From: Deltaproteobacteria bacterium
Lineage (GTDB): Bacteria; Desulfobacterota; Desulfobulbia; Desulfobulbales; Desulfurivibrionaceae
Length of the DNA: 46,290 nucleotides
Assembly: GCA_021802645.1 (NCBI GenBank)
Contig: JAJZRO010000019.1
Span: 1-46,290, forward strand
Reading direction: 5' to 3'
A program made the translations under genes and the position numbers. The notes under the pieces were generated by a model, which was given only the letters and a program-made list of their open reading frames with translations, was not told where the DNA came from and searched no databases. Each line of letters starts with the position of its first letter. Position 1 is the stretch's first letter. This document shows positions 8,103 through 16,913 of the stretch, piece by piece.

Positions 8103-8168
8103 GTTTTTGGCGTCCAATCGCGACCCGCAGGGGCCGGCACCATCAGTGAGCAGCGCAAGGAGCAAGTT

Positions 8169-9206
8169 ATGATTCGGGTAGGTATTGTGGGCGCCTCCGG
8201 CTACACCGGGGCGGAATTGGTCCGTATCCTGGTGAACCATCCGGCAGTCGAGATCACCCTGGCCACCTCCCGGCAGTATGCCGGCAAGCCGCTGGCCCAG
8301 GTCTTTCCCCATCTGGCCGGTCGCTGTACCGCCGTCTGTCAGGACCTGCCGGTGGAGGAGTATGCTGCCATGGCGGACCTCTTTTTCACCGCGGTGCCGC
8401 ACCAGACCGCCATGGGCCTGGTGCCCAAGCTGTTGGCCGCCGGCAAGAAGGTGGTCGATCTCTCTGCCGACTTCCGCATCCACGACGCCGCGGTCTATGA
8501 GGCGTGGTACCAGCCCCATACCGCGACGGACCTGCTGGCCACCGCGGTCTACGGCCTGCCGGAGCTGCATCGGGAGACGATCAAGGGCGCTCAGTTGGTG
8601 GCCAACCCCGGCTGCTACCCGACCAGCGTGATCCTCGGCCTGGCCCCGCTCTTGAAAGCCGGTCTCCTCGACCCCGACACCCTGGTGGTGGATTCCAAGT
8701 CCGGTACCTCCGGCGCGGGTCGGGGAGCGGCGGTCGGCACCCTCTACTGCGAGGTGACCGACGGCTTCCGGGCTTACAAGGTGGCCGAACACCGCCATAC
8801 GCCGGAGATCGAGCAGGAGCTGACCAAGCTGGCGGGCAAGCCGGTGGTCATTTCCTTTACCCCGCACCTGGTGCCGATGTCCCGTGGCATTCTGAGCACC
8901 ATCTACGCCAAGGCCATCAAGGCCCTGACGCAGGCCGAGCTGGATACCCTGTACCAGGAGTTCTACCGCAACGAACCCTTTGTCCGCCTCCTGCCGCCGG
9001 GCAGCCTGCCCGCCACCCAGTATGTGCGGGGCAGCAACTACTGCGACCTGGCCGCGCGGTTCGACAAGCGCACCGGCCGGGTGATCGTGCTGGCGGCCAT
9101 CGACAACCTGGTCAAGGGCGCGGCCGGCCAGGCGGTGCAGAACATGAACCTCATCTGCAACCTGCCCGAGGGGCAGGGGCTTGAGGTGGTGCCCCTCTTC
9201 CCGTGA
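8169..9206 (+). CDS. argC: N-acetyl-gamma-glutamyl-phosphate reductase
   Basis: A 345-residue ArgC of the longer type. It reduces N-acetylglutamyl phosphate to the semialdehyde with NADPH, the third step of arginine synthesis. The Rossmann motif [14 protein letters not shown] is at the N-terminus, and the catalytic cysteine is Cys149 in [17 protein letters not shown] and the His in [14 protein letters not shown] complete the active site. AAGGAG lies 7 bases before the ATG. The stop codon overlaps the truA start (TGATG), giving translational coupling of two functionally unrelated genes. No other arg gene is in the window. Confidence 0.97.
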   Translation: MIRVGIVGASGYTGAELVRILVNHPAVEITLATSRQYAGKPLAQVFPHLAGRCTAVCQDLPVEEYAAMADLFFTAVPHQTAMGLVPKLLAAGKKVVDLSADFRIHDAAVYEAWYQPHTATDLLATAVYGLPELHRETIKGAQLVANPGCYPTSVILGLAPLLKAGLLDPDTLVVDSKSGTSGAGRGAAVGTLYCEVTDGFRAYKVAEHRHTPEIEQELTKLAGKPVVISFTPHLVPMSRGILSTIYAKAIKALTQAELDTLYQEFYRNEPFVRLLPPGSLPATQYVRGSNYCDLAARFDKRTGRVIVLAAIDNLVKGAAGQAVQNMNLICNLPEGQGLEVVPLFP

Positions 9207-9994
9207 TGGCGGACCGCAATCTCAAGCTGCTGCTCGCCTACGATGGCACCGCCTATGCCGGCTGGCAGCGGCAGAAGGGGGCGCCCACGGTGCAGGGGGT
9301 GCTGGAGGAAAAGCTCGCGGCCATGACCGGCCACGCCGTTACCCTGCACGGTGCCGGCCGCACCGATGCCGGGGTGCACGCCCTCGGCATGGTGGCCAAC
9401 TTCCACACCGAAGCCACCATCCCGGTGGATGGCCTGCGCCGGGGAATGAACAGCATGCTGGCCGACGATATCCGCGTGCTGGCGGTGGAGGAGGTGGGGC
9501 CGGATTTTCATGCCCGCTTCAGCGCCACCGGCAAGGCGTACTGCTACCGACTCACCTTTGAAGCGACGGTGCTGCCCACCGAGCGGCTCTACAGGGCCCG
9601 TTTCCCCGGCCCCGGGGATTTCGACCGCATGGCCGCCTGCCTGCCGTACCTCATTGGCGAGCACGATTTTTCGAGCTTCGAGGCCACCGGCTCGCGCGAT
9701 CCGGAACAGGCGGGCGGCCGCGGCGCAGTGCGGCGGATCGAGGTGGCCACCCTCCGGCAAGATCGGGAAAATGGGGCGCGCGGTCAGTTGCTCATTGCCG
9801 GCAACGGCTTTTTGCGGCATATGGTGCGCAACATCGTCGGCACCCTGGTGGAGGTGGGGCAGGGGCGCCGGACGCCCGAGGAGTTCGGGCAGTTGCTCGC
9901 GGCCCGCGACCGCACCCAGGCCGGCCCCACCGCCCCGCCCCACGGCCTCCTGCTGCAAGAGGTCTTCTATGGAGAACGGACTTTGTCGCGGTGA
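9206..9994 (+). CDS. truA: tRNA pseudouridine(38-40) synthase
   Basis: A 262-residue TruA, which makes pseudouridine at positions 38-40 of the anticodon arm. The catalytic aspartate is Asp54 in GRTDAGVHA. LAYDGTAYAGWQRQ near the start and GNGFLRHMVRNIVGTLVEVG near the end are the other family signatures. I chose the ATG at 9206, which shares its A with the argC TGA; a GTG at 9203 is in frame one codon earlier and is possible. Length is standard. Confidence 0.96.
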   Translation: MADRNLKLLLAYDGTAYAGWQRQKGAPTVQGVLEEKLAAMTGHAVTLHGAGRTDAGVHALGMVANFHTEATIPVDGLRRGMNSMLADDIRVLAVEEVGPDFHARFSATGKAYCYRLTFEATVLPTERLYRARFPGPGDFDRMAACLPYLIGEHDFSSFEATGSRDPEQAGGRGAVRRIEVATLRQDRENGARGQLLIAGNGFLRHMVRNIVGTLVEVGQGRRTPEEFGQLLAARDRTQAGPTAPPHGLLLQEVFYGERTLSR

Positions 9995-10006
9995 ATGAAA
10001 AAAATA

Positions 10007-10035
10007 TTGGCGTGTGGCCGGCCTCACGGTATAAC
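10007..10035 (+). promoter_or_regulatory. sigma70-type promoter of the aminotransferase gene
   Basis: TTGGCG (10007-10012) and TATAAC (10030-10035) are spaced by exactly 17 bp. Directly after the expected start, CTCCCG (10042-10047) and CGGGAG (10050-10055) form an inverted repeat in the first bases of the transcript, or an operator. Confidence 0.65.
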
Positions 10036-10098
10036 ACAGCACTCCCGCACGGGAGCATTCACGTACCACCCCAACCCTGAACCAGCGCAGGAACGACC

Positions 10099-11307
10099 AT
10101 GACCACTACGACCATCCCTCTGGCGGAACGTGTACGGCAGATCAAGGCCTCTCCCACCCTGGCGGTGGATGCCAAGGCCAAGGCGCTCAAGGCCTCGGGC
10201 GCCGATGTCTTGAACTTCAGCGTCGGCGAGCCGGATTTCGACACCCCGGAACATGTGCGCGCCGCCGGCAAGAAGGCCATCGACGACGGCTTCACCCGCT
10301 ACACCCCGGTGCCCGGCATCCTGGAGCTGCGCCAGGCGATCTGCCAGCGTTTTGCCGAGGATCATGGCTGGCGTTACGAACCGGAGCAGATCGAAGTCTG
10401 CTGCGGCGGCAAGCAGGGGCTCTACAACATGGCCCAGGCCCTCTTCGGTCCCGGCGACGAGGTGCTGGTGCCGGCGCCCTACTGGGTCTCCTACCCGCCC
10501 ATCGTGCAGTTGGCCGGCGCCACTCCGGTGGAGGTGCCCCTCGACGAGGCGCGCGACTTCGACCTCGACCCGGCGGTGCTGGCGCGCTACGTCACCCCCA
10601 AGACCCGCGGCATCATCCTCAACAGCCCCTCGAACCCCACCGGCTCGGTCTTCTCCGCCGCCACCCTCGAAGCCATCGGCAAAATGGCCCTGGAAAAGGG
10701 CTGGGTTGTCATCAGCGACGACATCTACGACACCATCGTTTACGGCGACGGCAAACTGCCGCACATCCTCGATGTGGACCCGCGCCTCATCGACCAGACC
10801 CTGATCCTGAACGGCGTTTCCAAGTCCTTTGCCATGACCGGCTGGCGCATCGGCTACGTGGCCGGGCCCAAGCACATCATCGGCGCCATGAACAAGATTC
10901 AGAGCCAGTCCACCTCCAATCCCTCCTCCGTGGCGCAGAAGGCGGCCCTGGCGGCGGTGACCGGCCCGCAGGATTTCCCCCGCACCATGCGCGATGCCTT
11001 TGTGCCGCGCCTGGAGTACATCATGAAGGAGCTGGCCAGTATCCCCGGCGTCACCTGTGTGCGGCCCAAGGGCGCCTTCTATGTCTTCCCCAATTTCTCC
11101 GCCTACTACGGCAGATCGGTGGACGGCAAGACCATCGCCAATTCAGTGGACATGGCCGACTACCTGCTCGACAAGGCGCTGCTCGCCACGGTGCCGGGCG
11201 CGGCCTTCGGCGCCGACCCCTTTGTCCGTTTCTCCTTTGCCACCTCGATGACCATCATCGAAAAGGGGATGCAGCGGCTCAAGGAGGCGCTGGCCCGCCT
11301 TTCCTGA
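10099..11307 (+). CDS. class I PLP-dependent aminotransferase (aspartate aminotransferase type)
   Basis: A 402-residue fold-type I aminotransferase of the aspartate aminotransferase Ib group, which moves the amino group of aspartate (and in some members prephenate or other amino acids) to 2-oxoglutarate. FSVGEPDFDTPEHV binds substrate, YTPVPGILELR is the family region, and NSPSNPTGSVFS holds the PLP-binding Asn. The PLP lysine is Lys242 in SKSFAMTGWRIGY, and the substrate-binding Arg is in the C-terminal VRFSFATS. AGGAA precedes the ATG. It is monocistronic between its own promoter and a terminator. The substrate range cannot be set from the sequence alone. Confidence 0.94.
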   Translation: MTTTTIPLAERVRQIKASPTLAVDAKAKALKASGADVLNFSVGEPDFDTPEHVRAAGKKAIDDGFTRYTPVPGILELRQAICQRFAEDHGWRYEPEQIEVCCGGKQGLYNMAQALFGPGDEVLVPAPYWVSYPPIVQLAGATPVEVPLDEARDFDLDPAVLARYVTPKTRGIILNSPSNPTGSVFSAATLEAIGKMALEKGWVVISDDIYDTIVYGDGKLPHILDVDPRLIDQTLILNGVSKSFAMTGWRIGYVAGPKHIIGAMNKIQSQSTSNPSSVAQKAALAAVTGPQDFPRTMRDAFVPRLEYIMKELASIPGVTCVRPKGAFYVFPNFSAYYGRSVDGKTIANSVDMADYLLDKALLATVPGAAFGADPFVRFSFATSMTIIEKGMQRLKEALARLS

Positions 11308-11334
11308 ATTTTCGGAGACAACAAAGAGTAAGGC

Positions 11335-11379
11335 AGCGGCCGCAGAGTGTCCGATTTTGGACTCGCTGCGGCCGTTTTT
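11335..11379 (+). terminator. intrinsic terminator after the aminotransferase
   Basis: CGGCCGCAG (11337-11345) pairs with CTGCGGCCG (11366-11374); the stem continues with one or two mismatches through GTCC and GGAC around a GATTTT loop. Five T residues follow. Confidence 0.9.
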
Positions 11380-11436
11380 GTTGGGGAATGAAAAGGAGCG
11401 GCCGGGATTCTGGCCGGCCAGGGTGCGAAGTCGGGA

Positions 11437-11634
11437 CTAGTCGATGGTCCCGCTCTCGGGGCGGGTGGTGTCGCTCAAGGCCCACGTCCAGCTATCCAGC
11501 GTCCGTTCCTTGGAGAGCGCCTTCATGCCGTTTTTGGTATAGCAGACGTAGACCCATTCCGGGCCGCTGATGAAGATGCGAATCAAGCCCAGGCTGGGGT
11601 GCGTGTACCAGCCTTCCTTAAACGTACCGTCCAT
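11437..11634 (-). CDS. small protein of unknown function
   Basis: A 65-residue protein, rich in Trp and Tyr (KEGWYTHPSLGLIRIF, SGPEWVYVCYTKNG), which looks like a small beta-rich domain. AGGAGAG stands 6 bases before the ATG, a good sign that it is translated. It has no signal peptide or membrane segment. It lies 54 bases downstream of the DtxR-type regulator on the same strand and may be co-transcribed with it. I do not recognise the family. Confidence 0.65.
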   Translation of the reverse strand: MDGTFKEGWYTHPSLGLIRIFISGPEWVYVCYTKNGMKALSKERTLDSWTWALSDTTRPESGTID

Positions 11635-11688
11635 GCTGAATCTCTCCTGAAACTGGCTGCGGGATGCCTCTATCCTACCCGGTAATTT

Positions 11689-12180
11689 TTATTTATCAAG
11701 GCAAAGTGCAATGCATTCCTGGCATTTGTCCGTGGCCTTGCCGTGCTTGCAGTATTTGGCGAAGCTGTTGATCAGATCGTTGCCGCCGCGCGGGCACTCT
11801 TCGATGAAGCGCACGAACTGGGTGAGCCGCTCGATGATCTGGCGCGGCGCGGCGTGTTCGATCTTGCAGGCACCTTCCTCGGCCAGCTTTTCATCCACCG
11901 CCAGCACTTTGATGAAGAAATCCTTGAGCGCATTGTGACGGTGGATCACATCCTTGGCCAACTTTTCGCCTTCCGGCGTCAGGGTGATCACCTCGTAGGG
12001 CGCGTAGTTGATCAGCCCCTTCTGGGAGAGCGAACGGAACGCCTCGGTGACGGATGAACGGCTCACTCTGAGGCGACTGGCGATTTCTTTGGCCCGGGCC
12101 ACCTGCTTTTCCGCCACGATATGGAAGATGGCCTCCAGATAGTCTTCGAGGCTGGCGCTCAGGTGCATGGTCTTCTTCAT
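11689..12180 (-). CDS. DtxR/MntR-family metal-dependent regulator
   Basis: A 163-residue regulator. Residues about 8-65 form the winged helix of the family (SASLEDYLEAIFHIV, then AKEIASRLRVSRSSVTEAFRSL with the recognition helix). The dimerisation part carries His residues (HRHNALKDFFIKVL) and Glu/His ligands (CKIEHA), consistent with binding of Mn or Fe. There is no SH3-like third domain. Unusual is a C-terminal cysteine cluster: EECPRGG, then YCKHGK, then DKCQECIALC, enough for an extra metal or redox site. No metal transporter is adjacent, so its targets lie elsewhere. It probably controls metal uptake. Confidence 0.88.
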   Translation of the reverse strand: MKKTMHLSASLEDYLEAIFHIVAEKQVARAKEIASRLRVSRSSVTEAFRSLSQKGLINYAPYEVITLTPEGEKLAKDVIHRHNALKDFFIKVLAVDEKLAEEGACKIEHAAPRQIIERLTQFVRFIEECPRGGNDLINSFAKYCKHGKATDKCQECIALCLDK

Positions 12181-12538
12181 GGAGGCCTCTGGGCTGAAGG
12201 ATGATGGCCTTTCCCACCGGATACCACAAGGTTCCCGAAAAGAATTAGGCCGTTCAAAAACTATTAAGGAGCGGTTGATTTGTCAAGAATTTCGTGGGGG
12301 GCACGGGACACGGCCGGACCCCTCGGTCCTTGGGCAATGATAGGCTGTTGCGGGGCCCAACCGCACGTGCACTCTAACTTTCTCTTTTATTTTGCTATTT
12401 TTTCGGGTAATTTAAAACTGTTATAAGGGATAGTCTTGGCAGAGCCATGGGGGCATGGGTTTGCCGGGGCATGATGTTTCCTTTGTAGCAAAACCAACGG
12501 AGAACAGGAGATAACGTTTGTACAGGAGGGTCCAAGTC
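12181..12538. other. divergent intergenic region between the DtxR-type gene and the pilin gene
   Basis: 358 bases without a gene. The left part holds the regulator's promoter. A short hairpin GGACC-CCTC-GGTCC lies near 12315-12330. The right part is AT-rich (12370-12430) and contains a weak GG-N10-GC pair ending in TTTGC near 12460, a possible sigma54 core for the pilin gene, but the -24 element is poor. AGGAGGG stands 8 bases before the pilin ATG. No clear operator was found. Confidence 0.5.
12258..12286 (-). promoter_or_regulatory. probable promoter of the DtxR-type regulator
   Basis: On the minus strand a perfect TTGACA (12286-12281) is followed by TAGTTT (12263-12258) after 17 bp. The -10 is weak (3 of 6), which would suit a regulated gene. 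Confidence 0.5.
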
Positions 12539-13000
12539 ATGAAGCAAGGTAGTAAGGATGTGGCATTAGGGCAGAAGGGTTTTACACTGATCGAGTTGGT
12601 TATCATCATCGTCATTTTGGGTATCTTGGCGGCGGTGGCGATTCCGAAGTACCTCGATATGCAAACCGAGGCGGCGGTGGCGCAGGCGAATGGAGTTTTT
12701 GGCGCGGCCCAGGCTGCGGTCGCCATCAATCATGCCGCAGTCATCGTGGGTAAGGTGGCAACGGACCGACCGGCATATGATGCGACTAACTGTACCGGCG
12801 GGCTCATTGTCAGCACCACAGCCGCAGGTAATGTTGCCGGCAATTGTTTGATGGATGCCTTGACAACCCCGCCCAATGGTTGGGCTGTTTCAACTGCCCA
12901 GACGGGTATTTCCTCGACCATAAACGGGACCACCTATACTATTACCGTGACGACTGGCGAAACAACGACCGTCCCTGCGGTGCTTTCGAAGAGTTGGTGA
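12539..13000 (+). CDS. mshA: MSHA-type type IV pilin (probable major pilin)
   Basis: A 153-residue prepilin. A 14-residue basic leader ends in Gly14, followed by FTLIELVIIIVILGILAAV; the cut by prepilin peptidase leaves N-terminal Phe and Glu5. The globular part has two cysteines (NCTGG and NCLMD) that can form the disulfide loop of pilins. Start at 12539 is set by AGGAGGG 8 bases upstream; an in-frame TTG at 12518 is rejected. The gene converges on mshG with a shared terminator between. Its isolated position, strong ribosome binding site and small size suggest the major pilin; a minor pilin is the alternative. Confidence 0.85.
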   Translation: MKQGSKDVALGQKGFTLIELVIIIVILGILAAVAIPKYLDMQTEAAVAQANGVFGAAQAAVAINHAAVIVGKVATDRPAYDATNCTGGLIVSTTAAGNVAGNCLMDALTTPPNGWAVSTAQTGISSTINGTTYTITVTTGETTTVPAVLSKSW

Positions 13001-13034
13001 TAGGCTAGCAGAGAAAACAATAAAGGGCGCGAAC

Positions 13035-13070
13035 AAAAGACCCGGTTCCCGTGAGGGGACCGGGTCTTTT
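13035..13070. terminator. bidirectional terminator between pilin gene and mshG
   Basis: A 12-bp perfect stem, AAAAGACCCGGT (13035-13046) with ACCGGGTCTTTT (13059-13070), is extended by TCCC/GGGG and capped by a GTGA (GNRA-type) tetraloop. A-runs and T-runs on either side allow it to work in both directions. Confidence 0.95.
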
Positions 13071-13103
13071 GTCTTGGAGAGTTTGTGGGCAAGAGCGTGA
13101 GCC

Positions 13104-14336
13104 TTATCCTCCTCGCACCACCTTCATCATGTTCCACATGGGGGTAAAGATGGCCAGGGCGATAAAGCCGACGATAATACCTAGCGCCAGGATCAGTACC
13201 GGCTCGATGATGGTGGAGAGGTGCTTGATGGTGTAGTTGCTCTCCGCGTCGTAGTAATCCGCCACCTTGGCCAGCATGGCGTCGAGTTGGCCGGACTGTT
13301 CCCCCACCGCCACCATCTCCCGCACCATGGGCGGCACCGCCGGGTGCCTGGCCATGGCCTCGTTGAGGTTCACGCCTTTTTCCACGTCATTCCGGACTTC
13401 CTCCATCATCAGAAAGAGTTCCCGGTTTTCCAGGGCCGTTGCTGCCAGGTCCAGGGTGCGGATGATGTCGATGCCGCTGGTGGTCAATACTGCAAAGACG
13501 CGGCAGAAGCGTGACATGTAAACCTTGGTGGCCAGCGGGCCAAAGACCGGCACCTTGAGCGCCAGGCGGTCGCGGGCCAGGATGAATTCCTCATAGTTGA
13601 GCGCCAGTCGGTAGGCCGTCACCAGGGCCGCGACAAAGAGCGCGATCAGAAAGAGGTTGTTGGCGAAGAAGCCGCTCACCGCCACCAGGATGCGGGTGGG
13701 CAAGGGGAGGGCCACCTTGGCGCTGGCAAAAAGTTTGACGAACTTGGGCACCACAAAGGCCATGAGAAAGAAGATGGCGCCGAAAAGGGCGGTGACCACG
13801 ATCTTGGGGTAACGGGTCGCGGCCTTGATCCGTTCGCTGATCTCTTTTTCGTTTTCGTAGAGCGCGGCGAGGTATTCGAAGGAGCGGTCCAGGGTGCCGG
13901 TCTCTTCGCCCACCCGGATGACGTTGTAGAAGAGGGTGTTGAAGATTTTGGGGTAGCGGGCAAAGGCATCGCTCAGGCTGGCGCCGCTCTCTACGCTGCC
14001 GATCATGTCGAGGATTGCCTGCCGAAGGATCGGGTTGGCCACCTGCTGGCTCATGACCTTGAGAGATTGCAGGATGGCGACGCCGGCGCCAAGCATGGTG
14101 GCGGTCTGACGGCAGAAGAGGATGAGGTCGTCGAGCCGCACGCCAAGGAGGCGGTCTTTGAGGGTGATGGTCTTGCCCCCGGCCTCTCTGGCGGTTTCGG
14201 CCGCGACTTGGATGGCAATGGGGCTCAGGCCGTTGTGCGCCAGCCAGGCCTCCACGTCGGGGATCGTCTCGGCGGTGAAGGTGCCGTTCACAATCTTGCC
14301 GCTGGCGTTGATGGCCTCGTAATGAAACGGCGGCAC
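13104..14336 (-). CDS. mshG: MSHA pilus inner-membrane platform protein (GspF/PilC family)
   Basis: A 410-residue polytopic platform protein on which the extension ATPase acts. After a soluble N-terminus (FHYEAINASGKIVNG) it has two homologous T2SSF domains; each has the FCRQTATMLGAGVAIL or FCRVFAVLTTSGIDII start and a G-E-Q/E-T-G/S-G turn (VGEETGTLDRS, VGEQSGQLDAM). Hydrophobic segments lie near residues 180-200, 225-250 and 380-400. The start is GTG at 14336, 3 bases after the mshE stop, with AGGGG at the end of mshE as ribosome binding site. It is the last gene of the msh run. Confidence 0.93.
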   Translation of the reverse strand: MPPFHYEAINASGKIVNGTFTAETIPDVEAWLAHNGLSPIAIQVAAETAREAGGKTITLKDRLLGVRLDDLILFCRQTATMLGAGVAILQSLKVMSQQVANPILRQAILDMIGSVESGASLSDAFARYPKIFNTLFYNVIRVGEETGTLDRSFEYLAALYENEKEISERIKAATRYPKIVVTALFGAIFFLMAFVVPKFVKLFASAKVALPLPTRILVAVSGFFANNLFLIALFVAALVTAYRLALNYEEFILARDRLALKVPVFGPLATKVYMSRFCRVFAVLTTSGIDIIRTLDLAATALENRELFLMMEEVRNDVEKGVNLNEAMARHPAVPPMVREMVAVGEQSGQLDAMLAKVADYYDAESNYTIKHLSTIIEPVLILALGIIVGFIALAIFTPMWNMMKVVRGG

Positions 14337-14339
14337 GGT

Positions 14340-15980
14340 TTATCCCCTGGTGTCCAGGGTGACGCGCATCACCTCGTCGAGCGAGGTGACGCCGGAGAGC
14401 ACCTTGGCGATGCCCGCCTGGCGGAGGGATTGCATGCCCTCGGCCTGGGCCTGCCGGAAGATTTCGTGGCTGGTGGCCTTGTTCATGATGAGTTCCTCCA
14501 CCGCGCCGGAAACCGGCAGCGCTTCGTAGATCGCCACTCGGCCTTTGAAGCCGCTGCCCTCGCACTTGGGACAGCCCTTGGCGCGGTAAATGGTGCGGCC
14601 CGAGTCGAAGGCCACGCCCATCTCCTGTTGCAACGATTCCGGCGGGCTGAAGGGTTCGCGGCAGAGCGGGCAGAGCATCCGCACCAGCCTCTGGGCCAGC
14701 ACCAAGCCCACCGACGAGGCGATGAGGAAGGGCGGGATCTCCATGTCGATCAGGCGGGTAATGGCGCCGGCCGCGTCGTTGGTGTGCAGGGTCGAGAGCA
14801 CCAGATGGCCGGTGAGCGCGGCCTGGATGGCGATTTCGGCGGTCTCCGCATCGCGGATTTCGCCGATCATGATCACGTCCGGGTCTTGGCGCAGGATGGA
14901 ACGCAGCGAGTTGGCGAAGGTGAGGTCGGCCTTGCGGTTCACCTGCACCTGGTTGATACCCGTGAGTTCGTATTCCACCGGGTCTTCGACGGTGACGATG
15001 TTTTTTTCGATGGCATTGATGTGGTTCAGGGCGCCGTAGAGCGTAGTGGTCTTGCCGCTGCCGGTGGGGCCGGTGACCAGGATGATTTCGTGCGGCCGGT
15101 GCAGGTGTTCGGCAAAGAGCTTGAGGTGGTCGGGTTCGAAGCCGAGGCTCGCCAGGTCGATCTTGACCTGGCTCTTGTCCAGCAGCCGCAGCACCACCTT
15201 CTCGCCGTTGTTAAGCGGCAGGATCGAGACGCGCACATCGAATTCGCGGCCGGAGACCGGGATCTCGAAGCGACCGTCCTGCGGTTTGCGGCGTTCGCCG
15301 ATATCGAGTTGCGACATGATCTTGAGCCGCGAAACCATGCTGGGGTGCATTTCCAACGGAAACTGGCCGGCGTTGCGGAGCAGGCCATCCACCCGGTAGC
15401 GAACCCGCAGGTTCTCGGCGGTGGGTTCGATGTGGATGTCGCTGGCGCCGTGGCGCACCGCCTGGAGGATGAGGTCGTTCACCACTGAGACCGCGGCGGA
15501 TTCCTCCTCCACCTCGCGTTCCACTTTGGCGGCAGGTTTCTGGCCGGCGTAGATACGGTCGATGGCCGCCATGATCTGCGACTCGATGCCTACGCAGGTA
15601 ACAATCTTGTCCTGCAGGTAGCGGGCGATGTCGTCGGCGGCGAAGATATTGAGCGGATCGGCGAAGGCAACCAGAACCTCGCCCGGTCGCTTGCCCAGCG
15701 CGATCACCTTGTATTTGCGCGCCACCATCTCCGGGATGAGCTTGGCCACCTCCGGATCGACCACGATCTTGTCGAAATCCACAAAGGGGATCTTGATCTG
15801 TTTGGCAATGGTGCGCGCCACCGCCACCTCGTTGACAAACCCCAAGGCCCGCAGCGCCTCGCCCAGCTTGATATCCCGCTCTTTGCCATGGGAGAGCGCC
15901 TGCTGGAGCTGGGTGGCGGTAATGAGCCCACCTTCCACCAGGATATCGCCGAATTTTTGGCGTTTGCCGGGAGCGGTCAT
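14340..15980 (-). CDS. mshE: MSHA pilus extension ATPase
   Basis: A 546-residue GspE/PilB-type hexameric ATPase that powers pilin assembly at the inner membrane. Walker A GPTGSGKT is at 304-311, the Asp box and Walker B DPDVIMIGEIRD at 366-377, the His box TGHLVLSTLHTNDA near 390-403. A zinc site is formed by CPLC (437-440) and CPKC (470-473). The N-terminus (about 9-61) has two MshEN-like repeats, KFGDILVEGGLI and IKLGEALRALGF; in Vibrio MshE this module binds c-di-GMP, with an Arg at the first position where Lys9 stands here. c-di-GMP binding is therefore plausible but not certain. It lies 18 bases after mshM. Confidence 0.94.
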   Translation of the reverse strand: MTAPGKRQKFGDILVEGGLITATQLQQALSHGKERDIKLGEALRALGFVNEVAVARTIAKQIKIPFVDFDKIVVDPEVAKLIPEMVARKYKVIALGKRPGEVLVAFADPLNIFAADDIARYLQDKIVTCVGIESQIMAAIDRIYAGQKPAAKVEREVEEESAAVSVVNDLILQAVRHGASDIHIEPTAENLRVRYRVDGLLRNAGQFPLEMHPSMVSRLKIMSQLDIGERRKPQDGRFEIPVSGREFDVRVSILPLNNGEKVVLRLLDKSQVKIDLASLGFEPDHLKLFAEHLHRPHEIILVTGPTGSGKTTTLYGALNHINAIEKNIVTVEDPVEYELTGINQVQVNRKADLTFANSLRSILRQDPDVIMIGEIRDAETAEIAIQAALTGHLVLSTLHTNDAAGAITRLIDMEIPPFLIASSVGLVLAQRLVRMLCPLCREPFSPPESLQQEMGVAFDSGRTIYRAKGCPKCEGSGFKGRVAIYEALPVSGAVEELIMNKATSHEIFRQAQAEGMQSLRQAGIAKVLSGVTSLDEVMRVTLDTRG

Positions 15981-15998
15981 AGGGCGGTACCGATGGGC

Positions 15999-16913
15999 TT
16001 AACCGGGGAAGAGGAAAAAGTATACCGCCGAACCGACGGTGGCGATGATGCAGGTGGCGACCGCAAGCCAGAGCCAGCGAGGCATGCGTTTCCGGTAGCC
16101 GCGCGATTCCTCCAGCGAGTCGATGGATTCCTGCAGGACGGCCCGGTCGACGTTTTTTTTCTGATGGGCATAGGCCACCAGCAGCGCCCGGTTGAGCGCC
16201 TTGTTGATCAGGCGCGGCACCCCGCCGGAGTATTGCCAGAGCAGGTCGAGGGTGGCGCGGCTGAGCCGGAAGTTGCGCCGGCCGGCGCGGCTCAAACGGA
16301 AATGAACATATTGGGAGAGTTCGTCCTTGGGCAACGGCCGCAGGCGTTCCATGATGGTGACCCGCTGCAACAGTTGACGCAGGTGAGGTTCTTCGACTCG
16401 GGCGTGGAGTTCGGGTTGGCCCACCAGCACGATCTGTAGGAGTTTCTGGGTATCGGATTCAAAGTTCGAGAGCAGCCGCAACTGTTCGAGACTTTCGTCC
16501 GGCAGGTTCTGTGCCTCGTCGATGACGATGATAAGCCGTTTCTGGTCTTTGGCGAGCCGGAAGAGGTGTTCGTTAAAGCGCCGCAACAGATCGTCCATGC
16601 TGGCTTCGCGGGGGGGCGGCTCCAAGCCGAGATCCTGGATGATGGCCAGTATCAGTTCCTTTGGCGCCAGATGGGGCGAGAGGATAAGCGCCGTATCGAA
16701 GTGCGTCGGCAGTTCGGCCATGAGCAGCCGGAGCAGCATGGTTTTGCCGGTGCCCACCTCGCCGGTGATGACGATGAACCCCTCGCCCTCGTCGAGCCCA
16801 AAACGCACCACCTCGCGGACCGCCGTGTGGGTCGACGACGGATAGTAGAAGTTGCGGTCCGGCGTGAGCCGGAAGGGTTCTTCCTGGAGGCCGAAGTGGG
16901 TCAGATGATTCAT
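15999..16913 (-). CDS. mshM: MSHA biogenesis AAA+ ATPase (ExeA-like)
   Basis: A 304-residue GspA/ExeA-like protein. An AAA ATPase domain has Walker A GEVGTGKT (51-58) and Walker B LIIVIDEAQN (128-137). The N-terminal HFGLQEEPFRLTPDRNFYY is the ExeA signature. A single transmembrane helix stands at the extreme C-terminus (about 281-301), so the ATPase is cytoplasmic and membrane-anchored; the periplasmic peptidoglycan-binding domain of full ExeA is absent. In ExeA it helps the secretin pass the cell wall. Its ATG overlaps the secretin stop by 4 bases. Confidence 0.9.
   Translation of the reverse strand: MNHLTHFGLQEEPFRLTPDRNFYYPSSTHTAVREVVRFGLDEGEGFIVITGEVGTGKTMLLRLLMAELPTHFDTALILSPHLAPKELILAIIQDLGLEPPPREASMDDLLRRFNEHLFRLAKDQKRLIIVIDEAQNLPDESLEQLRLLSNFESDTQKLLQIVLVGQPELHARVEEPHLRQLLQRVTIMERLRPLPKDELSQYVHFRLSRAGRRNFRLSRATLDLLWQYSGGVPRLINKALNRALLVAYAHQKKNVDRAVLQESIDSLEESRGYRKRMPRWLWLAVATCIIATVGSAVYFFLFPG

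Noticed and set aside
14067-15488. 473-residue open frame on the plus strand over mshE/mshG
   Set aside because: High-GC shadow of the two real minus-strand genes; no motif or ribosome binding site.
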